A DNA stretch of 22,520 nucleotides. It comes from Desulfuromusa sp. (GTDB lineage: Bacteria > Desulfobacterota > Desulfuromonadia > Desulfuromonadales > Geopsychrobacteraceae). The position numbers and the translations under genes are program-made. This document shows positions 1 to 8,304 of this stretch, piece by piece (the stretch's first letter is position 1; the number at the start of each line of letters is the position of its first letter). Below the pieces are notes generated by a model. The model made no database searches and was not told the origin of the DNA. It saw only the letters and a program-made list of their open reading frames with translations. The stretch covers positions 1-22,520 of the forward strand of contig JAKIUD010000055.1 of assembly GCA_021647765.1 (NCBI GenBank), in the 5' to 3' direction.

Positions 1-125
1 GATGCGAACAAAACCAGTGCTGGAGCAATTCGAAAATCTTTTGCAACATGCTGTCGGTACTCAGTTACGAAGAACTATTTGGGGCGGTATTACTCAACCG
101 CAGCCTTTTTATTGTGGATAGAACC
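1..125 (+). mobile_element. Right end of an IS1595-type insertion sequence (partial)
   Basis: Bases 104-125 match the reverse complement of the terminal repeat starting at 22397 at 19 of 22 positions, both ending outward in GGTTCTATCCAC. Seen as an inverted terminal repeat, this makes 1-125 the right end of an element whose body lies left of the window. Plus-strand frame 2 is open from the window edge to a TAG at 119-121, inside the terminal repeat, and could be the last 39 codons of a transposase. The element abuts the truncated adaptor gene, which explains its early stop. The family is assigned from the better-preserved right-hand copy; the C-terminal fragment alone is not diagnostic. Confidence 0.6.
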
Positions 126-752
126 GATAACTTTAAGTTTTTTGACCTGAACCAATCTCAATAACGGTTTTCCTGGATCGACGTATTCACCACGATCAAC
201 ATAGAGGCGATCAACAATACCGCTCACTGGTGCCCGTGGAAAACTTTTTTCCAACTGCAATTTTGTTGTTTGCAATGCTGCTTTGGCCGCAGTCAGACCA
301 TTTTGTAGATCATCCAGTTCCTGTGTACTGACCAATCCTTCAGCTTCCAGTTTCTGATAACGTTTAAATTTCCGGCTGATAAGTTCAACATTCTGCTGAT
401 CTCGATGCAGATAATTTTTGATCGTTTCGGGATCGATTTCCAATAAAATTTCGTGCGCCTGAATCCGGTCGCCCTCTTTGAAATGAATCTTTTGAACCGA
501 CCCAGCAATCTCAGCAGCCAGAGATAGATCTTCCCAGGCTTCCAGGCTCGCCGGAAGGGTAAAGGTTTCTGTTAAATCAGTCAGGACAACCGGTTCTATG
601 GTGACCGGCACGACCTTTTCAGGCTTGGTCGTTGACTGCGCAGCACCCTCTTCCTGGCGACTACAAGCTGACTGAAGATAGAAACTTAATAATCCAAGGA
701 GAATTATCAGGATCGGCAGTTTATATATTTTCAAGGTGCAACTCCTCATCAT
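90..752 (-). pseudogene. Efflux periplasmic adaptor (HlyD/RND type), truncated by IS
   Basis: Periplasmic adaptor subunits link an inner-membrane pump to a TolC-type channel. The 220-residue frame starts with a hydrophobic signal segment (about residues 10-28) ending in a lipobox-like QSAC, then a biotinyl-lipoyl half (around VQKIHFKEGD), a long helical hairpin (residues 110-165) and the second lipoyl half (around FPRAPVSGIVDRLYVDRGEYV). It stops soon after the beta-barrel begins (LKVIGS). Family members are normally about 350-400 residues, so the barrel and membrane-proximal domains are missing. Native sequence ends at about base 126, where the IS terminal repeat begins; the last dozen codons and the TAA come from the IS. 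Its start overlaps the end of the tolC-like gene by 32 nt. The pump gene, normally next, is not in the window. Confidence 0.8.
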
Positions 753-2271
753 TGTTAGTCAGGATAATCCCATGACGCTCAAGAATATTGCCGCGTGCAA
801 ATTCCATTTGTGCAAGTGCTAAATGGTAGCGAGTTAGAGCATTAACTCGACCTATTTTTGCCTCAATCATTTTGCTCTGGAAAGAGATCATTCTGAAGGT
901 GTTGGATAGACCTTCCTCCAGGCGACGTTGTTCCTGTCGGAGCGATTTTTTTGCCAGTACGACAAAACGTTCAGCAATTTCAAACTGTTCGAAAGCAGAG
1001 GTAACATTAATCTGCTGTTGCGACAAATCGCTTTTCAAAACAGCTTCTAGATCCTGGTGATGGTAATAATCTTGCTTCAATTGTAGCTTTGACTGTCGGT
1101 ATCTTGCTTCAGCAGATTTATTGCCAAGAGGCATTGAAAATTTGAGTCCGACACTCCATTGATATCCGTCAGCTTCTCCCATACTGCCGAAGGAATTTAA
1201 CCAGGAACCTGAATAGCGACTGTCAGGAGCAGCCTCTCTCTCATTTCCGGAAAGGCCATTAATACCGGCTTGAAATTTCAAATCAAGCTGTGGTTTTAAT
1301 TGATTGCGTAAATGGTCTTGTTGCAGGGAGCTGTTTTTCACTGCGTAAGCATTGATTTTCAGTTCCAACCGTTTCATCCGGGCAGATTCAAAGAGTTGTG
1401 CAAAGTCAGGATATTTAACCGCATCGACAACAAGGCTCGAATCAATCAGACTTTCAGGTTTAAAACTATCCGAAAGGTTATGATTGAGCTGTCGGTTCAG
1501 TTCTTCTAGTAACAGGTTCTTACTTTGCATTGCTAAAGATAAGTTGAGATACCGATCCGCCTGTGCTGTTTCAGCTTCTTGCACCTCTGAAACAGGGATG
1601 ACTCCCGCGTTAAAACGCTTCTGATTAGCAGTGTAAAGATCGTTCGCTAATTCCAGCGCTTCCTGACGAAAGCGGACGATTTCAGACTCACCAGCAACCT
1701 GTCGTGCAGCAGCTTCCAGTTGCAGAATTAGATTTTGCGCCCGCAGCAGATAAGCTAACGATGTCTGCCGTTGTTGATTGCGGGATATTTCCAGTTTAGT
1801 TGTGTTGATTGAGGTGCCGAGATCGCGTAACAGTGGTTGATTCAAGTCCACCAGCAAAGCGGTCCGGTAGTGAGGATCAAGATTGTTACTGTAATCATTA
1901 TCGGAAACCCATTCTGAACTTAGCGACAATGAGGTGCTAAGACCTATTGCAAAATATTTGCTGATTCCCACCTGTCCAGAAAATTTTTCTGCGTTACTCG
2001 CATCTGCAGAACTGAAACTCGAGGCAAAAGGTATTGATGAACGGTCATATCCGGTCGCTGCAAAAAGTTCACTGTCAAATACCGATTTTTCTATTTCTAT
2101 AGCAGCAGCCCCCTGTGCAACATTAACCTTTTCAATCTGTAATCCAAGGTTCGTTTCCAACCCCAGAGCGATCAGTTCACGCATAGTCTGCGGGTTCTGG
2201 CCTGACGCTTGAATAACTGTCGAAAAAAAACCGCTGAGAAACAAAAGTAAAAAAAATATTTTTTTTCTCAT
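721..2271 (-). CDS. TolC-family outer membrane efflux protein
   Basis: This 516-residue protein has an N-terminal signal peptide (charged RKK, then a run of Leu/Phe, cleavage near VIQASG) and the repeated long amphipathic helices of outer-membrane efflux channels. Examples are the segment with LELEAAARQV-like composition around residues 180-270 and the C-terminal coiled stretch with EQFEIAERFVVLAKKSL. The product would form the outer-membrane exit duct of a tripartite pump. It follows the tetR remnant with a 4-nt start/stop overlap (ATGA at 2268-2271) and overlaps the adaptor start, so the three genes form one operon. The gene is intact, but its adaptor partner is truncated, so a dedicated function may be lost. 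Substrate cannot be told. Confidence 0.9.
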   Translation of the reverse strand: MRKKIFFLLLFLSGFFSTVIQASGQNPQTMRELIALGLETNLGLQIEKVNVAQGAAAIEIEKSVFDSELFAATGYDRSSIPFASSFSSADASNAEKFSGQVGISKYFAIGLSTSLSLSSEWVSDNDYSNNLDPHYRTALLVDLNQPLLRDLGTSINTTKLEISRNQQRQTSLAYLLRAQNLILQLEAAARQVAGESEIVRFRQEALELANDLYTANQKRFNAGVIPVSEVQEAETAQADRYLNLSLAMQSKNLLLEELNRQLNHNLSDSFKPESLIDSSLVVDAVKYPDFAQLFESARMKRLELKINAYAVKNSSLQQDHLRNQLKPQLDLKFQAGINGLSGNEREAAPDSRYSGSWLNSFGSMGEADGYQWSVGLKFSMPLGNKSAEARYRQSKLQLKQDYYHHQDLEAVLKSDLSQQQINVTSAFEQFEIAERFVVLAKKSLRQEQRRLEEGLSNTFRMISFQSKMIEAKIGRVNALTRYHLALAQMEFARGNILERHGIILTNNDEELHLENI

Positions 2272-2848
2272 TTTGCAATTCCTCCTATTGCCTGATTAAA
2301 CAGAGTACGCATCCCCTCTTCAGCCTCAGCTAATGAACCCAGATAACCGGTATACCAACCAGCAAGAAGCCCCAGATAAATCGGGACAGAAAGATAAAAT
2401 ATCTCAGGTTCAGTCGAAATCTCACCTCTTTCCTGAGCTGTCTTGAAATAACCTTCTAAAATATCAAAGTAGCGCTGATCATGAACCTTAGCCTTTTCAT
2501 TGATCTCCCTGGGGAAAACCATCTCCCGCAACATCTGACGACCAAACTCCCGATTTCTTGTTACAAAGGTAAATTTGATCATAAAAAAATCAACCCGTAG
2601 GTCAATTAATGACTTTTCTTCACCGTCATCTGACTGTAACTGTTTAAAAGCACAATCCAACTCTTCATTACAATAGTTGATAAATATATCATTTTTGGTT
2701 GAAAACTATCCATAAACGGTGGTTTTTCCTGTGGATGCTTCTTTTGCAATATCCTCAATACTGGTCTGTTCGAACCCTTTTTCTGCAAATAACTTAACTG
2801 CAGCAGTCTGAAGTAAAAAATGGATGAACTCCTGGTGAATTTCACCAT
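2268..2848 (-). pseudogene. TetR-family regulator with frameshift and in-frame amber stop
   Basis: The C-terminal half is one open frame (ligand-binding helices, e.g. REFGRQMLREMVFPRE). Upstream in the same frame is a clear TetR DNA-binding domain: residues reading KLFAEKGFEQTSIEDIAKEA, then STGKTTVYG, a TAG at 2706-2708, then FSTKNDIF. TetR proteins usually have Tyr or a similar residue there. Further upstream this frame has no good start, while an ATG at 2848 opens the neighbouring frame. Adding one T to the run of six at 2815-2820 would join them as MVKFTRSSSIFLLQTAAVKL, a normal TetR N-terminus. I infer a one-base deletion plus a nonsense mutation. The gene overlaps tolC by 4 nt and presumably repressed the efflux operon. 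Sequencing error in the homopolymer cannot be excluded, but it would not explain the TAG. Confidence 0.8.
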
Positions 2849-2904
2849 TGCATCACGATGACAGATGGAATATCTTGTATGGCATTATTAATCAGAGGAT
2901 CTAT

Positions 2905-3264
2905 ATGACAAATGAAACGGATCGACCAAAAGCTGATTTAAGAAAAAGTTTACGCTCACCACTGATTATTCAAAAAGTCCACATTGATGGCGAGCGACCT
3001 GCTTTTTTTGGCTACAGCAAAAATATCAGTAAAAGCGGGATGTTTATTGCGACAACCAATCCGATACAACCTGGAGAACAAATAAACTTGGAATTTCCCC
3101 TTCCAGTGCCACTGAAAGGGACTGTTCGCTGTCTCTGCGAGGTAATCTGGAAACGCCCGCACGGGACTCATCTCCCCTTTGAACCTGGGATGGGAATGAA
3201 GTTTATTGATATGCCTGAGGACGTGTCTGATCAATTAGATGATTGGATCAAAGAACAATTGTAA
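2905..3264 (+). CDS. PilZ domain protein
   Basis: PilZ domains bind cyclic di-GMP. This 119-residue protein carries both signature motifs: RxxxR (RKSLR, near residue 14) and NxSxxG (NISKSG, near residue 45), followed by beta-strands ending in GMGMKFIDM. It is a single-domain PilZ protein with no visible effector domain. I chose the ATG at 2905 because AGAGG lies 6-7 nt upstream; an in-frame ATG at 2848 adds 19 residues but overlaps the divergent tetR start and lacks a good site. It is one of very few plus-strand genes here and converges on gltX. The target process (motility, exopolysaccharide or other) is not visible from context. Confidence 0.88.
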   Translation: MTNETDRPKADLRKSLRSPLIIQKVHIDGERPAFFGYSKNISKSGMFIATTNPIQPGEQINLEFPLPVPLKGTVRCLCEVIWKRPHGTHLPFEPGMGMKFIDMPEDVSDQLDDWIKEQL

Positions 3265-3276
3265 TTGCCAAAGTAA

Positions 3277-3307
3277 AGGCTCAGCAGATAGGTGCCAAGC
3301 TGAGCCT
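3277..3307. terminator. Bidirectional hairpin between converging PilZ gene and gltX
   Basis: A perfect 9-bp inverted repeat, AGGCTCAGC at 3277-3285 and GCTGAGCCT at 3299-3307, sits in the 55-bp gap between the converging PilZ gene and gltX. On the minus strand it is followed by TTTACTTT. This fits a shared intrinsic terminator, better suited to gltX. Confidence 0.65.
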
Positions 3308-3319
3308 CCTCTATGCAAA

Positions 3320-4720
3320 CTACCCTTCAAGTGAATCTAGAGCCTGCTCAATCCTTTTCATGGACACCTCCCTACCCAGCACCTGAAGAACTTCATAAAT
3401 ACCAGGGCTTGGTACGCCCCCAGTCAAAGCAACCCGTAACGGTTGGGCAACTTTACCGAATTTCAATTCGGTCACCTGCATGATTTCGGCGAATGCAGCT
3501 TCAAGTTGTTTCTCACTAAATACTTCACAATGACCCAATTTATTGAGGATAATCTCGAATAAATCTTTTTTATCCGGTTTTAAAAATTTCGCTTTTGCCT
3601 TTTCGTCATATTCAACGACATCGACGAAATAGAAAACTGCACCATTCGCCATTTCAATCAGGGTTGCAGAACGTTCCTGTAAACTTTTGACCACAGCAAC
3701 CAGATCAGGTCCATTATTAATGCTGATCCCTTTTTCTTCCAGGAACGGCTTGAGTAACTCAGCTAGTTTTTCCGGACTTCCAGTTTTAATATAATGTCCG
3801 TTCAGCCAGAGAAGCTTCTCGGGATTAAAAACCCCTGCCGAACGGCCGACACGATCGAGGCTGAATTTTTCAATCAGATCAGCCATACTGAAGATCTCTT
3901 CATCGCCGAATGACCAACCTAAGCGCACCAGATAATTGACCAGAGCTTCAGGAAGATAACCCATTTTCTGATATGCCATCACCGAAGTTGCACCATGCCG
4001 TTTGGATAAGCGCTTTTTATCAGCTCCGAGAATCATCGGCACATGGGCAAAATCGGGAACGTTATAGCCCAATGCTTCGTAGAGGAGAATCTGACGTGGC
4101 GTGTTGTTGATATGATCATCGCCGCGGATAACCAGATTAATCCCCATTTCAGCATCATCAATCACGACAACAAAATTATAGGTCGGCGTTCCATCGCTAC
4201 GCTGAATAATCAGATCATCCAATTCTTCAGTTTGGAAACTGATAGACCCTTTGATTTTGTCGACAAAAGTTATTTCGTTCCGATCTTCTGGAAGTTTGAA
4301 CCTGACAACATAGGGCTCATCAGGCTGATCGGTTCGGTTACGACAGGTACCATCATATTTGGGTTTACGCCCCTCCTCTCTGGCTTTCTCCCGCTTCGCA
4401 TCAAGTTCCTCCGCAGTACAGTAACAACGGTAGGCCTTGCCCTCGTCAAGCAGTTGCTGAACTTTTTGTTTATACAACTCAAAGCGATCCGATTGATAAA
4501 GTGGTCCTTCATCACAAGAGAGACCAAGCCACTCCATAGCATCCAGAATAGCATCAACTGATTCCTGAGTTGATCGGGCAACATCAGTATCTTCGATTCG
4601 AAGGATAAATCTTCCTGCCTCTTTTTTGGCCAGGAGATAATTAAATAAAGCCGTTCTGGCTCCGCCAATATGTAGATATCCTGTGGGGCTAGGGGCAAAA
4701 CGCACCCGTAATTCAGACAT
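3320..4720 (-). CDS. gltX: Glutamate--tRNA ligase
   Basis: Charges tRNA-Glu with glutamate in the cytoplasm; a class I aminoacyl-tRNA synthetase. The 466-residue length is normal. Visible are the HIGH-type motif (HIGG, residues 17-20, in PSPTGYLHIGGA), the KMSKS-type motif KRLSK (236-240), and the zinc-site cysteines CYC (99-101) and C126. The C-terminal half is the helical anticodon-binding domain. In Desulfobacterota the enzyme is often non-discriminating and also charges tRNA-Gln; whether that applies here cannot be told. A good ribosome site (AAGGAG) precedes the ATG. It lies downstream of the Memo gene but is separated from it by a palindromic repeat block. Confidence 0.97.
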   Translation of the reverse strand: MSELRVRFAPSPTGYLHIGGARTALFNYLLAKKEAGRFILRIEDTDVARSTQESVDAILDAMEWLGLSCDEGPLYQSDRFELYKQKVQQLLDEGKAYRCYCTAEELDAKREKAREEGRKPKYDGTCRNRTDQPDEPYVVRFKLPEDRNEITFVDKIKGSISFQTEELDDLIIQRSDGTPTYNFVVVIDDAEMGINLVIRGDDHINNTPRQILLYEALGYNVPDFAHVPMILGADKKRLSKRHGATSVMAYQKMGYLPEALVNYLVRLGWSFGDEEIFSMADLIEKFSLDRVGRSAGVFNPEKLLWLNGHYIKTGSPEKLAELLKPFLEEKGISINNGPDLVAVVKSLQERSATLIEMANGAVFYFVDVVEYDEKAKAKFLKPDKKDLFEIILNKLGHCEVFSEKQLEAAFAEIMQVTELKFGKVAQPLRVALTGGVPSPGIYEVLQVLGREVSMKRIEQALDSLEG

Positions 4721-4748
4721 GGAAACTCCTTCAATTTAAAAGCATTTC

Positions 4749-4850
4749 CCTCTCCCTGAGGGAGAGGCTCAGGGTGAGGGGGGAAATGTTGCGGATTTCA
4801 GAGAACTCCCCTCATCCGGCCTTCAGCCACCTTCTCCCTCATGGAGAAGG
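4749..4850. repeat. Palindromic intergenic repeat (CCTCTCCCT / CCTTCTCC type)
   Basis: The gap between the Memo gene and gltX holds two hairpins. One is CCTCTCCCT-G-AGGGAGAGG at 4749-4767; the other is CCTTCTCC-CTCAT-GGAGAAGG at 4830-4850. GGTGAGGGG and CCCCTCATCC between them also pair, so the block can fold as one larger structure. This looks like the REP/MITE-like CCCTCTCCC/CCCTCACCC repeats scattered in many proteobacterial genomes. Copy number in this genome cannot be judged from one window. Confidence 0.75.
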
Positions 4851-4854
4851 ATTT

Positions 4855-5658
4855 TCACTTTAAGAGTAAACCCGCGTACCCAACGACCCGACTATTATCA
4901 CCATTTACCTGACCTGAGTGAGCATAGCGAATCAACTGACATTCTCTAGCACCCAGCGTATAGGCGGCCTGCATCACCGTAACAGTCGGTAACACGCCGC
5001 ACATACTGATTCGATTTTCTCTGACAACCTGATAAAGACGCTGTGGATTATAAGCAGTCATGGCATCAATTGCCATAGAATCAAGTTTCTCAGACGTTTC
5101 AGCTGAGCTGAAATGATTCATATCAGTGCTGGCAAGAAGCAGAACTTCTTCTTTCCAACCGTTGACTATTTGCCCGATTTCAGCACCCAACTGAAGACAA
5201 TCGGTTAACGATAATTGACCTAGCGCAATCGGCACAATTTGTAGCTCAGGTTGGCGGCGCAACAAGAATGGGAGCATCACCTCCAGAGAATGTTCCTCTC
5301 TATGCGCCTGGTCATCAACCGATAATTCCAGGATAGTATGAGCTAATTTATCACGCAGAGGGGCAGTAATCGGAATATTACCCAAAGGGGTTGCCCAGGC
5401 ATCAGCGCCACTAACCGCTATATTAGCCCCGAAGCTATGATGTTTCGGACCGATCAAAATAACCTGCTGAGGAATTTCTGCTGCAGAAAATACTTCACCA
5501 GCAACTGTTCCGGAATAAATATAACCGGCATGGGGAACAATGAGCCCCTTAACTTTATCTGCCCCACCTCCAACATTCAATAAAGAATCAAGTTGACTGG
5601 ATAACTCTTCGGGATCTGCGGGATAGAAACTTCCGGCAACTGCGGGCTGACGAATCAT
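4855..5658 (-). CDS. MEMO1 family protein (AmmeMemoRadiSam system protein B-like)
   Basis: This 267-residue protein matches the Memo family, which is structurally related to extradiol dioxygenases. It opens with RQPAVAGSFYPADPEEL and carries the family metal-site residues His43 (VPHAGY), His73/74 (GPKHH) and Cys220 (CGVLPTV), plus EEHSLEVMLPF and DMNHF. In many bacteria it lies beside an AMMECR1 protein and a radical SAM enzyme; neither is present here. Its AGGAGG ribosome site overlaps the stop codon of the upstream permease gene (9-nt gap), so the two are probably co-transcribed and translationally coupled. The biochemical role of bacterial members is unsettled. Confidence 0.92.
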   Translation of the reverse strand: MIRQPAVAGSFYPADPEELSSQLDSLLNVGGGADKVKGLIVPHAGYIYSGTVAGEVFSAAEIPQQVILIGPKHHSFGANIAVSGADAWATPLGNIPITAPLRDKLAHTILELSVDDQAHREEHSLEVMLPFLLRRQPELQIVPIALGQLSLTDCLQLGAEIGQIVNGWKEEVLLLASTDMNHFSSAETSEKLDSMAIDAMTAYNPQRLYQVVRENRISMCGVLPTVTVMQAAYTLGARECQLIRYAHSGQVNGDNSRVVGYAGLLLK

Positions 5659-5667
5659 CTGTTCCTC

Positions 5668-6483
5668 CTACAAATTGAGTAGAATTTTTGTACCTATAAA
5701 CAACAATAGTATAGCAAACGCCTTCACTAACTTTGTTTGACTGGTACGACTGGCCAATTTAACCCCAATTTTGGCAAAGATCATCGTTAGTGGAGCCACC
5801 AACAACGCCACTAAAAGGTTAACATAACCGATTGAGAATGGTGCAGTATCGGGATTTTGCATGCCAAACCAGATATAGCAACTAACTGCCGAAAAAGAGG
5901 AGACAACAATCAACGCACTGGAATTCCCAACCGCCAGATGAATTGGCAGTTGCAACAATATTAACATCAGTGGCACAGCAATGACACCACCGCCAATGCC
6001 AAAGAATGCAGAGAAAAAGCCCCCGGCCAACCCAACTAACAACAGTGAAATTCTTTTGGTTTGTTCAGGGTTTTCGGGTGGGATATAGGGCTTATAAAAT
6101 AACAATTTTAAGCTGACCACAATTTGCATCAAGCCAAAAAACATTTTCAACTTATCCCCGGGAATGATAGCTGCAACGGAGGAGCCAATGAGAGAGCCAA
6201 TGATGCCACCAAGAGCCAAAAAAGCGACCATATACCAATCAACATTGCCACGCTTACGATGGCCGAGAGTGCTACTGATTGACGTCGGAAGGATAATAGC
6301 GAGGCTGGTTCCAAATGCAGTATGAACAATCAAGTCGGGGGGGAAACCAGCTATAGGGAATAACCAGAGGAAAAGGGGTACCAGGATGACACCGCCGCCG
6401 ATCCCCAGCAATCCAGCGGCAAATCCGGCAAAAGAACCCAGTATCGCAGTTAGTATGATTATTTGTGGTGAAAAAATATCCAT
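5668..6483 (-). CDS. Sulfite exporter TauE/SafE family permease
   Basis: An inner-membrane protein of 271 residues with about eight hydrophobic helices in two halves. Each half begins with the family repeat GIGGGVxxVPL: LLGIGGGVILVPLF near residue 25 and FFGIGGGVIAVPLM near 160. Members move small sulfur or organic anions such as sulfite or sulfoacetate across the membrane, but the substrate here is not evident. The start ATG at 6483 is only weakly preceded by a ribosome site. The next gene downstream, Memo, starts 9 nt after its stop. The tRNA-Cys terminator lies just upstream. Confidence 0.93.
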   Translation of the reverse strand: MDIFSPQIIILTAILGSFAGFAAGLLGIGGGVILVPLFLWLFPIAGFPPDLIVHTAFGTSLAIILPTSISSTLGHRKRGNVDWYMVAFLALGGIIGSLIGSSVAAIIPGDKLKMFFGLMQIVVSLKLLFYKPYIPPENPEQTKRISLLLVGLAGGFFSAFFGIGGGVIAVPLMLILLQLPIHLAVGNSSALIVVSSFSAVSCYIWFGMQNPDTAPFSIGYVNLLVALLVAPLTMIFAKIGVKLASRTSQTKLVKAFAILLLFIGTKILLNL

Positions 6484-6524
6484 AGGTTATTGTTCTTACA
6501 CACGACATATCTGACAGCGCAACG

Positions 6525-6558
6525 AAAAAGAGTGCCAACCGCAATTGGCTGACACTCT
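6525..6558 (-). terminator. Intrinsic terminator downstream of tRNA-Cys
   Basis: On the minus strand AGAGTG (6553-6558) pairs with CACTCT (6529-6534), extended by CCAA/TTGG inside, and the stem is followed by five T residues. It lies 9 nt past the tRNA 3' end, as expected for a monocistronic tRNA transcript. Confidence 0.75.
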
Positions 6559-6566
6559 CTGTTATT

Positions 6567-6640
6567 TGGAGGCCCCGAGCAGATTCGAACTGCTGATAAA
6601 GGTGTTGCAGACCTCTGCCTTACCACTTGGCGACGGGGCC
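6567..6640 (-). tRNA. tRNA-Cys (GCA)
   Basis: The minus strand reads a complete tRNA of 74 nt including encoded CCA. The acceptor arms are GGCCCCG at the 5' end and CGGGGCC at the 3' end, the discriminator is U73 (a cysteine identity element), the T-loop is TTCGAAT, and the anticodon loop CTGCAAC gives anticodon GCA. Confidence 0.97.
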
Positions 6641-6667
6641 GTTAAAAGCTGCTTTAACGTGCGCATT

Positions 6668-6696
6668 GAAGTACCAAATCGGCCTGTGAGTGTCAA
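6668..6696 (-). promoter_or_regulatory. Probable sigma-70 promoter for tRNA-Cys
   Basis: On the minus strand a perfect TTGACA (6691-6696) is followed after 17 nt by TACTTC (6668-6673), placing the start about 20 nt before the tRNA. The -35 box and spacing are excellent; the -10 box is poor. Confidence 0.5.
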
Positions 6697-6745
6697 GAGA
6701 AATCCTTTATTCCAGATAAAGACTTTTTCTGAATCCGGATGGTTA

Positions 6746-8125
6746 TTATTCTTTTTGTTTCCAGCTGATTCGATAAATTGCTTCGGCACGATCATCACTT
6801 ACATAAAGATTACCATCAAGCCCGACAACGGGTGCTACCGGTCTCCCCCAGGCTTTTCCATTCACCAGCCAGCCACGCAAAAAATCTTTTCCAGCAGTGC
6901 TCATTTGGTGGTTTTTGTAAGGAATTCTGATGAGTTTGTAGCCGGTCGGCATACTGCGATTCCAGGAGCCATGGAAAGCCACATAGAGACTGTTGCGGTA
7001 TTCTTCCGGGGCGTTCAGATGCTCGCCGAAGGTTATCCCGAGAGGTGCTGAATGAGCCGGCAAATCCACTATACTGGCAACTGTCTTCTGACAAATATTG
7101 GAAGATCCAAGCTGAGGATCGGGAATCTGCTTGCCATAACAGTTGGGCCATCCATAATTGTTTCCAGCAGAAATCTGGTTAATTTCATCAGGGGGAAGGT
7201 CATCTCCCAGCTGATCACGACCGTTGTCACTGCCCCAGAGGTTTTTCCCGTCGGGAGAGAAGGATAAGCCTACGCTGTTTCGCAAACCTCGAGCAAAAAT
7301 TGAAGATTTTCCCGTCACGGGGTCGACTTTCAAAACAGTCGCGCGCATTGGATCATCTTCCTCACAGGCGTTACATCGGGAGCCGATGGATAAATAAAGA
7401 AAACCATCCTTTCCCAGAGCCAGAGAGCGGGTCCAATGACCACCATCATCCGGCAGTCCGTCCAAAATAATTCTTACCTGATCCACCTGATTATCCTCAT
7501 CAGTATCCTGCAATTCCAGCAGCTGTGAAGTTTCAGCGACATACAGCTTTCTGTTCTTCCAAACCAAACCATGGGGTCGATCCATACCAACATGAAAAAG
7601 AACTGGCTGCTCAGCATATCCATCATGATCAACATCTTTAAGTTGGTAAACTGCGCCCAGTTGAGGGATAGTGACATACAGATTACCAGTAGAATCAAAG
7701 CTCATCATCCGCACCGGTCCTGGTAACCTGGCAAATAGATGCACCTCAACATCAGCAAAAGCTTCGAGAGACCTTTCACTGGCAAAGATACCGTTGCGAT
7801 CGGAGTCTTGCGTGATAATCGGTACAGAGTGTCCCATTTGACCACCATCCCGCATCCGTTGCTTAAATGCAGAGATACTGACACCGTGATTGGGAAACAG
7901 CTGATTCATAGTTAAGATCGCCGCCAGTGCCGTAAACGCCAAAGTTAAAGCGGTTAGTTTAGCGCCAACAGTTTTGTGCATAAGACCCATCCCAGCACCC
8001 AACAACAATGTTGGAGCAAGAATGTAAAGATTGCTATACTGCGACAAGCTGGTCAGAAAAAAAGCACTGAACCAACCTGACAACAACAAAAGAGACCCCA
8101 ATGCAAGCAGAAGCTTTTTTTTCAT
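6746..8125 (-). CDS. Membrane-anchored sorbosone dehydrogenase / PQQ-type sugar dehydrogenase-like protein
   Basis: The 459-residue product has three hydrophobic segments in its first 75 residues (around 4-25, 30-50 and 56-75). A soluble beta-propeller domain follows, typical of the glucose/sorbosone dehydrogenase family: DVEVHLFARLPGPVRMM, GMDRPHGLVWKN, GLRNSVGLSFSPDGKNLWGS, NNYGWPNCYG and FHGSWNRS. Relatives oxidise sugars with pyrroloquinoline quinone at the periplasmic face. Propeller placement in the periplasm is inference from the topology. Asp-rich DxDxDG-like loops (DVDHDGYAE, DTDEDNQVD) suggest calcium sites. A ribosome site (AAGG) precedes the ATG at 8125. It lies 169 nt after the transferase gene, past a strong hairpin, so it is probably not part of the ole operon. 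Substrate unknown. Confidence 0.88.
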   Translation of the reverse strand: MKKKLLLALGSLLLLSGWFSAFFLTSLSQYSNLYILAPTLLLGAGMGLMHKTVGAKLTALTLAFTALAAILTMNQLFPNHGVSISAFKQRMRDGGQMGHSVPIITQDSDRNGIFASERSLEAFADVEVHLFARLPGPVRMMSFDSTGNLYVTIPQLGAVYQLKDVDHDGYAEQPVLFHVGMDRPHGLVWKNRKLYVAETSQLLELQDTDEDNQVDQVRIILDGLPDDGGHWTRSLALGKDGFLYLSIGSRCNACEEDDPMRATVLKVDPVTGKSSIFARGLRNSVGLSFSPDGKNLWGSDNGRDQLGDDLPPDEINQISAGNNYGWPNCYGKQIPDPQLGSSNICQKTVASIVDLPAHSAPLGITFGEHLNAPEEYRNSLYVAFHGSWNRSMPTGYKLIRIPYKNHQMSTAGKDFLRGWLVNGKAWGRPVAPVVGLDGNLYVSDDRAEAIYRISWKQKE

Positions 8126-8263
8126 CGATATCTGCCTTGATAGTTATTTATTAATGATGGCGGTGGGACGAATTTTTTTACTTAGCCATCTCATCAGTTT
8201 TTTCGAGTGTATCAATAACAGATTCATTCTCAAGAATAGCACAGGATGGCAATACAGCAATTA

Positions 8264-8304
8264 TTCTGTAGAGCAGGGTCTATCTGTAGACCTGCTATAC
8301 AGAA
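8264..8304. terminator. Strong hairpin at the end of the ole/PPTase operon
   Basis: TTCTGTA (8264-8270) pairs with TACAGAA (8298-8304), continued inside by AGCA/TGCT and GGTCTA/TAGACC around a TCTG loop, about 17 bp with a small bulge and one mismatch. It overlaps the stop codon of the transferase gene. No long T-tract follows on the minus strand, so it may be a 3'-end stabiliser rather than a classic terminator. Confidence 0.55.

Noticed and set aside
2706..2708. In-frame TAG in the TetR gene as a pyrrolysine or other recoded codon
   Set aside because: The position is in a DNA-binding domain with no reason for recoding, and a second lesion in the same gene points to decay.
4749..4850. Riboswitch or T-box leader upstream of gltX
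   Set aside because: The structure is two simple palindromes typical of dispersed repeats, with no conserved aptamer or T-box sequence.
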